NCBI GenBank assembly: GCA_937967705.1
Contig: CALCJG010000143.1
Location: forward strand, 1-14,430
From: an uncultured Spirochaetia bacterium
GTDB lineage: Bacteria > Spirochaetota > UBA4802 > JAGODF01
Direction of reading: 5' to 3'
Length of the DNA stretch: 14,430 nucleotides
Numbering within the stretch: the stretch's first letter is position 1; each line of letters opens with the position of its first letter. This document shows positions 7,683-14,430 of the stretch, one piece after another. The notes under the pieces were generated by a model that had not been told where the DNA came from, ran no database searches, and was given only the letters and a program-made list of their open reading frames with translations. The position numbers and the translations under genes are program-made.

Positions 7683-9125
7683 ATGAGTTTTAAAGATGCA
7701 AAGGGTATACAGGAACTGGATTTGTCGCTGCCTTACAAGGTGGCGGATCTTTCCCTGGCCCAGTGGGGCAGGAAGGAGATCATTCTGGCTGAGGCGGAAA
7801 TGCCGGGTCTCATGGCGGTAAGGGAAAAACATGGATCTGAGCAGCCTTTGAAAGGATTAAAGGTGGCCGGCAGTCTTCACATGACCATTCAGACGGCAGT
7901 GCTGATCGAAACATTGAAGAAGCTGGGGGCTGATGTGCGATGGGCTTCCTGCAATATTTTCTCCACACAGGATCATGCAGCGGCGGCCATCGCTGAAGCC
8001 AGATCCGCGGCCGTATTCGCCTGGAAGGGGGAGACCCTGGAAGAATACTGGTGGTGTACGGAACAGGCTTTGACCTGGCCGGATGGTTCGGGACCCCATC
8101 TGATCGTGGATGATGGCGGGGACGCGACTCTTTTTATCCATCAGGGATATAAGATCGAAAAGGATCCTTCCCTGATCGACAAGGTGTACGATCACAAGGA
8201 GATGCAGATCATCATGGACCGTCTTGCTGCATGCTACCGCAAGAAGCCTTCCCGCTGGTCTGAAGTAGCTAAACATATCCGCGGAGTCTCTGAGGAAACG
8301 ACAACAGGGGTTCACAGGCTCTATCAGATGGCCAAAAACAATGAACTCCTCTTTCCTGCCATTAATGTGAACGATTCTGTCACCAAATCCAAGTTCGACA
8401 ACCTTTACGGTTGCCGGGAGTCCCTGGCAGACGGGATAAAACGGGCCACGGACATCATGGTGGCCGGTAAGGTCGTGGTGGTATGCGGATACGGTGATGT
8501 GGGCAAGGGATGTGCCCAGTCAATGAGGGGGTTCGGCGCCCGTGTGCTGGTTACCGAGATTGATCCCATCTGCGCCCTCCAGGCCGCCATGGAGGGGTAT
8601 GAGGTCTTAACAATGGAGGAGGCTGTTCCTGAAGGGGATATCTTCGTGACGGCAACAGGGAACGTTGATGTAATAACCGGTGAACACATGGAACGGATGA
8701 AGGATGGCGCTATAGTGTGCAATATCGGCCACTTCGACAGTGAAATCGCCATACATTATCTGGAGGATACGAAGGAGTGCAAAAAGGACACCATTAAGCC
8801 GCAGGTGGATAAATGGACTGTGAAATCCGGCCGTTCGATCATCGTCCTTGCAGAAGGCCGGCTGGTCAATCTGGGGTGTGCAACGGGTCATCCCAGCTTC
8901 GTAATGAGCAACAGTTTTACCAATCAGACCCTGGCCCAGATTGAGCTGGCGCAGCATCAGCATGAGAACAGGGTCTACACTCTTCCTAAAAAACTGGATG
9001 AGGAGGTGGCCCGCCTGCATCTGGCGAAGCTGGGGGCGAAGCTCACCAGGCTGAGCAAGAAACAGGCCGATTACATTGGAGTTCCCGTGGAAGGCCCTTT
9101 CAAGCCGGAACATTACCGGTACTAA
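7683..9125 (+). CDS. ahcY: Adenosylhomocysteinase (S-adenosyl-L-homocysteine hydrolase)
   Basis: NAD-dependent cytosolic enzyme that splits S-adenosylhomocysteine reversibly into adenosine and homocysteine, removing the inhibitor made by methyltransferases. It has 480 residues, the long form of the family (with the extra middle segment around [10 protein letters not shown]). Visible features: substrate region [13 protein letters not shown] and [23 protein letters not shown] (229-240) with the catalytic Lys235 and Asp239, the NAD-binding loop GYGDVGKG (269-276), [15 protein letters not shown], and the family-typical C-terminus KPEHYRY with the Lys and Tyr that reach the partner subunit's NAD site. 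The ATG at 7683 has AGGAGG at 7672-7677. It follows the SahR-like gene with no terminator between, so the two are probably co-transcribed and repressed together. A weak extra promoter in the gap is possible. A strong terminator follows. The gene looks complete and functional. Confidence 0.97.
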   Translation: MSFKDAKGIQELDLSLPYKVADLSLAQWGRKEIILAEAEMPGLMAVREKHGSEQPLKGLKVAGSLHMTIQTAVLIETLKKLGADVRWASCNIFSTQDHAAAAIAEARSAAVFAWKGETLEEYWWCTEQALTWPDGSGPHLIVDDGGDATLFIHQGYKIEKDPSLIDKVYDHKEMQIIMDRLAACYRKKPSRWSEVAKHIRGVSEETTTGVHRLYQMAKNNELLFPAINVNDSVTKSKFDNLYGCRESLADGIKRATDIMVAGKVVVVCGYGDVGKGCAQSMRGFGARVLVTEIDPICALQAAMEGYEVLTMEEAVPEGDIFVTATGNVDVITGEHMERMKDGAIVCNIGHFDSEIAIHYLEDTKECKKDTIKPQVDKWTVKSGRSIIVLAEGRLVNLGCATGHPSFVMSNSFTNQTLAQIELAQHQHENRVYTLPKKLDEEVARLHLAKLGAKLTRLSKKQADYIGVPVEGPFKPEHYRY

Positions 9126-9135
9126 TATCCGATTG

Positions 9136-9165
9136 AAAAAGCCCCGTGTCGAGCGGGGCTTTTTT
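9136..9165 (+). terminator. Intrinsic terminator after ahcY
   Basis: AAAAAGCCCCG (9136-9146) pairs perfectly with CGGGGCTTTTT (9154-9164) around the loop TGTCGAG. The hairpin is flanked by A's and T's and begins ten bases after the stop codon. The symmetric A/T flanks would allow function in both directions, but no gene faces it from the other side. Confidence 0.93.
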
Positions 9166-9311
9166 GTCGTGTCTTTCGGTGTCGTACGAGATTGCAGCTG
9201 ATGGGTTTGCTGAATATGGTCAAATAAAGATGTCTATATAAATAATTATGTAAATCTATCCGGCATTATGGAAATTAATTTCTTATTAATAGCAATGACC
9301 CATTATATTTG

Positions 9312-9339
9312 TTGACAAAATCTTGATTAGTAATAGTCT
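9312..9339 (+). promoter_or_regulatory. Possible promoter for coaD
   Basis: TTGACA (9312-9317) is a full -35 match. The best -10 at reasonable spacing is TAGTCT (9334-9339), 16 bp away and only 3/6. The leader would be about 30 bases. A perfect 12-bp palindrome GAAATTAATTTC lies just upstream at 9271-9282 and could be a regulator site or simply AT-rich sequence. Confidence 0.4.
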
Positions 9340-9373
9340 TGCTTATGTTTCAGGTTAATTTTTCGGGTTTTTT

Positions 9374-9853
9374 ATGCGAATTGGACTGTACCCCGGATCG
9401 TTTGATCCTTTAACAAATGGACACCTTGATATAATCGAGAGATCGAAGCAGATTTGTGATAAATTGATAGTTGCGGTAGCTAATAACAGTGCAAAAAAGC
9501 CGCTGTTTACAACGGAAGAGAGACTGGATATCCTGAATAGATGCTGTAAGTGCGGTGATGAGCGGATTGAAGCGGTTTCCTTTGATGGATTGTTAGTCGA
9601 TTATTGCAAGAAATCAGGTGTACATTTCATAATCAGGGGCTTGAGGGCCATTGTAGATTTTGAATATGAGTATGCGATAGCCCTGATGAATAGAATGCTG
9701 TTGCCGGAAGTGGAAACCATTTTTATGATGTCCCGCGGCGACTATTCATTTATCTCCTCTAACATAGTCAAGGAAGTAGCCAGTTACGGTGGCGATATTT
9801 CCTCGCTTGTTCCCCAATTCGTCCTTAAAAAACTCCAGGAAAAGTTTATCTAA
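9374..9853 (+). CDS. coaD: Phosphopantetheine adenylyltransferase
   Basis: Fourth step of CoA synthesis: transfers AMP from ATP to 4'-phosphopantetheine, giving dephospho-CoA and pyrophosphate; soluble and usually hexameric. The 159 residues match the family length. Motifs: GSFDPLTNGHLDII with the nucleotidyltransferase T/HxGH signature as TNGH (14-17), IIRGLRAIVDFEYE, which includes the conserved RGLR, and SFISSNIVKEVA near the C-terminus. The ATG at 9374 gives a standard N-terminus (MRIGLYPGSFDP). The upstream GGG (9365-9367) is a poor Shine-Dalgarno. Base composition is lower in GC than the neighbours (23 of 60 in 9421-9480 and again in 9601-9660, against 36 of 60 in 8461-8520 of ahcY). 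It is followed after nine bases by the pta frame and probably leads that transcript. Confidence 0.96.
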   Translation: MRIGLYPGSFDPLTNGHLDIIERSKQICDKLIVAVANNSAKKPLFTTEERLDILNRCCKCGDERIEAVSFDGLLVDYCKKSGVHFIIRGLRAIVDFEYEYAIALMNRMLLPEVETIFMMSRGDYSFISSNIVKEVASYGGDISSLVPQFVLKKLQEKFI

Positions 9854-9862
9854 CAACATCTA

Positions 9863-10873
9863 TTGCGTGTACCGGAGGGTGCCATCCTATCTTTATTCAA
9901 AGAGAGGGTTAGGTCACATCCCAAGCGTCTCGTCTTCCCCGAAGGGGAGGACAGCAGAGTCATGGATGCGTTGTCGAGGCTGGCATCGGAAGGACTCATA
10001 AGTAACGCCGTGATGCTTGGAGACCGGGATGTCATCATGAAAAACGCTGATCTTTTTCATGTGGAAAGGGACACTTTTACGGTTATGGAAAGAGGCTCCC
10101 TGCTTGTGGGAACCAGATATAGGGAAGAATATAAAAAGGTGCGCAACCTCAGTGTTCTTGAGGGCGATATTCTGGAGGAGGCCCTTAAGGATCCCATTAC
10201 GGCCGGTTCCCTCCTTCTCCGGGTTGGGGAAGTGGATGGCCTGATTGCCGGGCTCAGTACAAACACGGCAAAGGTTTTGAGCAGTGGGTTGAACATCATC
10301 AAGGCGGATAGAAGGGTAGGGGTCGTTACCTCCTTTCTTCTCGTATATACGGACAATCCCCTTCTGGGGGAGGAAGGACTGCTACTCATCGCGGACCCGG
10401 TTGTCAACCCGGATCCATCCGTAGGGGTTTTATGCAAGATTGCGGAGGCAGCAGCCTATTTCGCACGCAGTTTTCTGAAGATAAAACCCAGGATTGCTTT
10501 CCTCTCCTATTCCACTAAGGGAAGCGGTCTTGGAAAATCGGTGGACAAGATGCGGATAGCAGCTGAGAGGTCCATGAGTAAAATGCCTGAGATAGCGATA
10601 GACGGCGAGCTGCAGTTTGATGCCGCCATCTATCCGGATATTGCGGCCAAGAAGGCACCCAGATCCCCGTTGGAAGGTAAGGCCAACGTTCTGATCTTTC
10701 CCAATCTGGATGCGGCCAATATTGGATCCAAACTGATACAGTTCTTTGGGAATGCGAAACTTGTAGGACCGATCATTTTCGGGCTGAACAGTCCTTTCAA
10801 CGACATCTCCCGGGGTGCGGATTCGGAGGACCTGTATAATCTTGCGATTATCACACAATTACAGGCAAATTGA
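9863..10873 (+). CDS. pta: Phosphate acetyltransferase (phosphotransacetylase)
   Basis: Interconverts acetyl-CoA plus phosphate and acetyl phosphate plus CoA, linking acetate metabolism with energy; soluble. It belongs to the phosphate acetyl/butyryltransferase family, and 336 residues is the usual size for the short form without an N-terminal regulatory domain. Motifs: KRLVFPEGEDSRV, GLIAGLSTNTAKVLSSGL, RIAFLSYSTKGSG, DGELQFDAA and the C-terminal VGPIIFGLNSPFNDISRGA. Butyryl specificity cannot be fully excluded, but the C-terminal motif is Pta-like. Start: no ATG or GTG exists in frame before the conserved domain. The only canonical start is TTG 9863, without a ribosome binding site. A strong GGAGGG (9874-9879) instead points to ATC 9884, which would give the family-like N-terminus (M)LSLFKERVRSHP. 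It is in the same frame as coaD, separated by one TAA. No acetate kinase gene is in the window. Confidence 0.92.
   Translation: MRVPEGAILSLFKERVRSHPKRLVFPEGEDSRVMDALSRLASEGLISNAVMLGDRDVIMKNADLFHVERDTFTVMERGSLLVGTRYREEYKKVRNLSVLEGDILEEALKDPITAGSLLLRVGEVDGLIAGLSTNTAKVLSSGLNIIKADRRVGVVTSFLLVYTDNPLLGEEGLLLIADPVVNPDPSVGVLCKIAEAAAYFARSFLKIKPRIAFLSYSTKGSGLGKSVDKMRIAAERSMSKMPEIAIDGELQFDAAIYPDIAAKKAPRSPLEGKANVLIFPNLDAANIGSKLIQFFGNAKLVGPIIFGLNSPFNDISRGADSEDLYNLAIITQLQAN
9874..9879 (+). promoter_or_regulatory. Ribosome binding site bearing on the pta start
   Basis: GGAGGG is the only good Shine-Dalgarno near the beginning of pta. It lies four bases before ATC 9884, inside the reading frame if translation starts at TTG 9863. 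Either pta begins at a rare ATC codon, or translation starts at TTG 9863 with little Shine-Dalgarno help and this motif is fortuitous. Confidence 0.4.
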
Positions 10874-10923
10874 CGGAAACATGAAGATATATACTTATAA
10901 AAGGGACTTATTATTTTTTTGCA

Positions 10924-10930
10924 GAGGAGG
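10924..10930 (+). promoter_or_regulatory. Ribosome binding site that fixes the rny start
   Basis: GAGGAGG lies six bases before ATG 10937. It selects this ATG over the in-frame TTG at 10919, which precedes the site. Confidence 0.85.
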
Positions 10931-10936
10931 CTTGTT

Positions 10937-12472
10937 ATGGATATAGCAACAATCCTCCTGATTATTGCTCTACCTGTTCTAGGAATCTTAGGATATGCCC
11001 TCAGAGCATATATAGGTAAGATAAAACTGAGCTCTGCCGAAGCACAATCTCAGCGTATCCTGCAGGATGCCATCCGGGACGCCGAAGGTAAGCGGAAAGA
11101 ACTGCTGATAGAAGCCAAGGATCAGCTGCTGAAAGAAAAGAATCTCTTCGAAAAGGAGATGCGTGAACGGCGCCAGGAACTGCAGAGTATAGAAAAACGG
11201 TTGATGCAGAAGGAAGAGTCCCTGGATAAAAGACAGGAACAGGTTGAGAAACTTGAAAAAGCGTTACAACAAAAAGAGCGAGATAATCAGGAAAAAGAAG
11301 AAGAATTAAACCGAGAGCTGGAAAAACATCGAAAGGAGCTGGAAAGGATTTCCGGGCTTTCCACTGAGGAGGCTAAAAAACTTCTCCTGACTAATCTGGA
11401 AAATGAGGTCCGTTTCGAATCCATCAAGGTGATAAACAAGATCGAGGAGGAGGCCAGGCGGACGGCAGACAAGAAAGCCAAGGATGTTGTTCTTTCCGCC
11501 ATTCAGAGGAGCGCTTCCGACTTTACCTCGGAGATGACCATCACGACCGTATCCCTTCCCTCGGACGACATGAAGGGGAGAATCATCGGCCGTGAGGGAC
11601 GAAATATCCGAACCCTGGAAAACCTCACCGGGGTGGATATGATCATCGACGATACTCCGGAGGTCGTTGTCATATCCGGCTTCGATCCCGTGCGTCGGGA
11701 GATTGCCCGACTTTCGCTTGAGAGGCTGATTCAGAACGGCCGCATCCATCCTGCCCGCATCGAGGAAGTGGTGGAAAAGGTCACTACGGAGATCGAGGAG
11801 AACATGCTGGAGGATGGAGAAAAGGCCGCCTTCGAGCTGGGCATACCAGGTTTGAACCGGGAAGCCCTGTACTGCATTGGAAAGCTGAAGTATCGCAGCA
11901 GCTACGGCCAGAACGTTCTCTCCCACAGCAAGGAGGTGGCCAATCTGGCCGGTATCATGGCCGGGGAACTGGGTCTGGATGTTCAGCTGGCGAAGCGTTC
12001 CGGTCTTCTGCATGATATTGGCAAGGGAAGCATCGCGGAAGGTGAAGGGGCTCATGCGATCGTCGGTGCGGAGATGGCCAAGAAATTCGGCGAAAATCCC
12101 CAGGTTATCAACGTCATCGCATCACACCATAATGACAAGGAGCCTGAGAGTTTCGAAGCGGTGCTTATACAGGTAGCTGATGCCATTTCCGCTTCCCGCC
12201 CCGGGGCGAGACGGGAATCCCTGGAAACCTATCTGAAGAGACTGGAAAATCTGGAAAACATTGCTTCCAGCTTTAAGGGTGTGGACAAATGTTACGCGAT
12301 ACAGGCCGGCCGGGAAATCCGGGTAATGGTGGCTAATGACATCGTCAGTGACGAGAAAGCCCAGATACTTGCAAGAGAGATTGCCCAGAGAATCGAATCA
12401 GAGCTGAAATATCCAGGTATCGTCCGTGTGACGGTCATTAGGGAAACGAGAATTATCGATTATGCCAAGTAA
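10937..12472 (+). CDS. rny: Ribonuclease Y
   Basis: Membrane-anchored endoribonuclease that begins mRNA decay and RNA processing. From ATG 10937 it has 511 residues, close to the roughly 520 of the Bacillus protein. Order: one N-terminal transmembrane helix (about 4-24, ATILLIIALPVLGILGYAL), a long charged coiled coil (about 30-165, rich in Glu, Lys, Arg and Gln), a KH RNA-binding domain (about 200-265) with the GxxG loop GREG (218-221), and an HD metal-dependent hydrolase domain with LLHDIGKG (His359-Asp360) followed by ASHHND. The start is set by GAGGAGG at 10924; a TTG at 10919 would add six residues and is unlikely. It lies 63 bases after pta. The gap is AT-rich with no clear terminator and only weak promoter-like elements (TTGACG 10870, TATACT 10890, too close together). 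A ymdB-like gene follows, as in Firmicutes. Confidence 0.96.
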   Translation: MDIATILLIIALPVLGILGYALRAYIGKIKLSSAEAQSQRILQDAIRDAEGKRKELLIEAKDQLLKEKNLFEKEMRERRQELQSIEKRLMQKEESLDKRQEQVEKLEKALQQKERDNQEKEEELNRELEKHRKELERISGLSTEEAKKLLLTNLENEVRFESIKVINKIEEEARRTADKKAKDVVLSAIQRSASDFTSEMTITTVSLPSDDMKGRIIGREGRNIRTLENLTGVDMIIDDTPEVVVISGFDPVRREIARLSLERLIQNGRIHPARIEEVVEKVTTEIEENMLEDGEKAAFELGIPGLNREALYCIGKLKYRSSYGQNVLSHSKEVANLAGIMAGELGLDVQLAKRSGLLHDIGKGSIAEGEGAHAIVGAEMAKKFGENPQVINVIASHHNDKEPESFEAVLIQVADAISASRPGARRESLETYLKRLENLENIASSFKGVDKCYAIQAGREIRVMVANDIVSDEKAQILAREIAQRIESELKYPGIVRVTVIRETRIIDYAK

Positions 12473-12505
12473 CATGATGCTATTGACCCGGTTTCAGGCG
12501 TTTTG

Positions 12506-13291
12506 ATGGGGGCATCATTGAACGTTCTCACGATAGGGGATGTTGTCGGGCGTGCGGGAAGGGATGCCCTGAAGGAGCTTCTGCCCGGCCTGAAACGGGA
12601 ATTTGCCGCCGACCTGACTATTGTCAATGGTGAAAACGCAGCCCAGGGTAAATGCGTCACTCCCGAGACTGCCGATGAGATTTTTAAGTTCGGGGCAGAT
12701 GTCATTACGTCCGGAAACCATGTCTGGAACAATAAGAAGGTTCTGGATTACCTCGAACGGGAGGAGCGGCTTCTACGCCCCGCTAATTACCCCCACGGAG
12801 CCAAGGGGGCCGGTTCATGGACGGGGACCGTTAAGGGAAAGCGGATAGTGGTGATCAATCTCATCGGGAGGCTTTTCATGGATGCGGTGGACTGCCCTTT
12901 CCGGAAATTTGACGAGTTGTTCGCAGAACACCGGCAATCCGCAGATCTGATTGCTGTGGATTTCCATGCCGAGGCTACCTCTGAGAAGCGAGCTCTGGGG
13001 TTTTACGTGGACGGGAGGGCTTCTCTCGTCTACGGTACCCATACCCATGTGCAGACCGCCGATGAGGAGATCCTGCCGAAGGGGACGGGCTATATCTCCG
13101 ATCTGGGAATGACGGGATCCTTTGATTCCATCATAGGCATGCAGAAAGAGATAGCGATTGGCAATTTTTTGACGCAGACAAAGACCAGACTAGAGGTGGC
13201 TTCCGGAAAAGCCAGGATCAACGGGGCCCTCTTTCGGGTGGGTGAAGACGGACAGACTGAGTCGGTAATCCGTATCAACCGCGCTCTCTAA
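12506..13291 (+). CDS. ymdB: YmdB-type metallophosphoesterase (TIGR00282 family)
   Basis: Calcineurin-like phosphodiesterase. The Bacillus YmdB hydrolyses cyclic nucleotides and affects biofilm and motility decisions; the role here is inferred by family. From ATG 12506 it has 261 residues, the normal length. Metal-site motifs are complete: IGDVVG (Asp12), VNGENAAQG (Glu43), SGNHVW (Asn71-His72), DFHAEATSEK (His154) and GTHTHVQT (His179, His181), plus DLGMTG near the end. Starts at TTG 12503 or TTG 12518 are also possible; the second would match the shortest homologues and has GGGGG upstream. ATG was chosen as the canonical codon with AGG seven bases upstream. It begins 33 bases after rny with no terminator between, so it is likely co-transcribed. 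In Bacillus the homologous genes (ymdA/rny and ymdB) are also neighbours, which supports a functional link. Confidence 0.92.
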   Translation: MGASLNVLTIGDVVGRAGRDALKELLPGLKREFAADLTIVNGENAAQGKCVTPETADEIFKFGADVITSGNHVWNNKKVLDYLEREERLLRPANYPHGAKGAGSWTGTVKGKRIVVINLIGRLFMDAVDCPFRKFDELFAEHRQSADLIAVDFHAEATSEKRALGFYVDGRASLVYGTHTHVQTADEEILPKGTGYISDLGMTGSFDSIIGMQKEIAIGNFLTQTKTRLEVASGKARINGALFRVGEDGQTESVIRINRAL

Positions 13292-13340
13292 GCGGTTGTA
13301 TGGGAGCGCAATAAACTACTTTTTCAAAGGTGACGTAGAA

Positions 13341-14430
13341 GTGTTGCTGGAGTCGTTGAAATCGATACATGACTTACGAAAGCTTGATAAAACGCAATTA
13401 AATGACCTTGCCCGGGAAGTCAGGGAATACATCATTGATGTGATCTCCGAGAATGGCGGGCACTTAGCCTCCTCTCTGGGAGTTGTCGATCTGACCCTGG
13501 CCCTCCATTGTGTTTTCAACACCCCCAAGGACAAGATTATCTGGGACGTAGGACATCAGTGCTATGCCCATAAGATCATTACAGGGCGCTATAGGGATTT
13601 TCGAACCATACGAAAGTTCAGAGGGATCAGCGGATTTCCCAAAAGAGCTGAATCCCCCTTCGATTCCTTCAATACAGGCCACAGCAGCACAAGTCTTTCC
13701 CTCGCGCTGGGGGAGGCCGTGGGAAGGGATCTTAAAAAGGAGAAATACAAGATCGTCGTAGTGATCGGTGACGGTTCCATGACGGGCGGAATGGCCTTCG
13801 AAGCCCTCAACCAGATTGGTCACCTCAAGAACGACATGATCATTATTCTCAACGATAATGAACATTCCATCTCGAAGAACGTGGGTGCCCTTTCAGAATA
13901 TCTTATCCGGATGATAACAGGGAGTCTCTATAATCGCCTGCGAAAGCGTTCCTATGAGGTCATCCGTCGTATCCCTCGTTACGGCAATTCCATTTATGAC
14001 TTCCTATACCGCATGGAGGCCAGCCTGAAAGGAATACTGATCCCCGGACATCTCTTTGAGGAGCTGGGCATCCGCTATTTCGGACCCGTGGACGGCCATA
14101 ACATCGAATCGATGATCGACATTCTCGGTCGTATAAAATCCATCAATACAGGGCCTAAAATTCTTCACATAATCACCCGAAAGGGGAAAGGGTATAAACC
14201 TGCGGAGATGGATCCTGCGAGATTTCACGGTATCGGTCCCTTTAACAGGGAGGATGGTACACAGAAGGGGCGAGGGGGGCTCTCCTACTCGGAAATCGTG
14301 GGAAAGACGCTTGCGGAGTTGTCCCGGCATGACAAGAGGGTGGTGGGAATAACCGCGGCCATGAAACTGGGAACGGGACTTCATGAGTTTGAAAAAAGAG
14401 CCCCCAAGCGTTTTTTCGATGTGGGGATAG
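13341..14430 (+). CDS. dxs: 1-deoxy-D-xylulose-5-phosphate synthase, 3' truncated by window edge
   Basis: Thiamine-diphosphate enzyme that condenses pyruvate and glyceraldehyde 3-phosphate, the first step of the MEP isoprenoid pathway and a source for thiamine and pyridoxal; cytosolic. 363 complete codons are visible of about 620 expected. N-terminal motifs: NGGHLASSLGVVDLTLALH (His41), WDVGHQCYAHK (His72), the ThDP/Mg motif GDG (143-145) ending in LNDN (Asn173), YFGPVDGHN, and the start of the pyrimidine-binding domain (ITAAMKLGTGLHEFE, RFFDVGI). The start is GTG 13341, with AGGTGA at 13328-13333 seven bases upstream, giving VLLESLKSIHDLRKL, the usual N-terminus. The frame is open back to TTG 13296, but that would add an unlikely extension. 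It lies 49 bases after the ymdB-like gene without a terminator. Compared with the E. coli enzyme, NDNEMSISE reads NDNEHSISK. Confidence 0.96.
   Translation, partial: MLLESLKSIHDLRKLDKTQLNDLAREVREYIIDVISENGGHLASSLGVVDLTLALHCVFNTPKDKIIWDVGHQCYAHKIITGRYRDFRTIRKFRGISGFPKRAESPFDSFNTGHSSTSLSLALGEAVGRDLKKEKYKIVVVIGDGSMTGGMAFEALNQIGHLKNDMIIILNDNEHSISKNVGALSEYLIRMITGSLYNRLRKRSYEVIRRIPRYGNSIYDFLYRMEASLKGILIPGHLFEELGIRYFGPVDGHNIESMIDILGRIKSINTGPKILHIITRKGKGYKPAEMDPARFHGIGPFNREDGTQKGRGGLSYSEIVGKTLAELSRHDKRVVGITAAMKLGTGLHEFEKRAPKRFFDVGI

Noticed and set aside
11306..12055. Open frame of 249 codons on the - strand inside rny
   Set aside because: Shadow of the well-supported RNase Y coding frame; its residues show no family pattern.
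13300..13314. Mini-ORF ATG GGA GCG CAA TAA before dxs as a leader peptide
   Set aside because: Four codons without a clear ribosome binding site or regulatory codon pattern; probably chance.
1..14430. Search for CRISPR arrays, insertion sequences, tRNA or rRNA
   Set aside because: I saw no regularly spaced repeats, transposase frames, terminal inverted repeats or structural RNA sequences. The only long repeat is the synthetase paralogy.

Overview
The window holds nine protein genes, all on the + strand, closely packed, and about 50% GC. There are no mobile elements, RNA genes or CRISPR arrays that I can see. The content is bacterial: a multi-PAS histidine kinase, two acyl-CoA synthetases, a SahR-like regulator with S-adenosylhomocysteine hydrolase, CoaD, phosphate acetyltransferase, RNase Y, a YmdB-type phosphodiesterase and DXS. 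The use of RNase Y, the MEP isoprenoid pathway and COG1022-type acyl-CoA synthetases would fit a spirochaete or a deltaproteobacterium-like anaerobe. I cannot settle the phylum from sequence reading alone, and this assignment is low confidence.

Layout. (1) Positions 2-2395: 3' part of a large sensor histidine kinase whose start lies upstream of the window. (2) 2396-2742: AT-rich intergenic region with possible promoters. (3) 2743-4551 and 4739-6577: tandem paralogous long-chain acyl-CoA synthetases, each followed by a strong intrinsic terminator and so probably transcribed separately. They share a 215-bp stretch that is far more alike than the rest, which suggests gene conversion. (4) 6650-9165: a self-contained unit with a promoter, a palindromic operator candidate, an ArsR-methyltransferase fusion regulator (SahR-like), ahcY and a terminator. 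(5) 9166-14430: an AT-rich leader, then coaD, pta, rny, a ymdB-like gene and dxs (cut by the window end). I see no convincing terminator inside this last set, so it may be one transcript with internal promoters.

How the genes work together. SahR/AhcY form a local feedback circuit for the S-adenosylmethionine cycle: SAH is expected to release the repressor and induce its own hydrolase. CoaD supplies CoA; Pta interconverts acetyl-CoA and acetyl phosphate; the two synthetases load fatty acids onto CoA. RNase Y and the YmdB-like phosphodiesterase are neighbours here as in Bacillus (ymdA-ymdB) and relate to RNA turnover and cyclic nucleotides. DXS begins isoprenoid synthesis.

Most of the window is ordinary housekeeping sequence. 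The points worth a second look are the palindrome overlapping the sahR promoter and start, the near-identical tract in the synthetase pair, and the start codon of pta, where the only good ribosome binding site points to an ATC codon.
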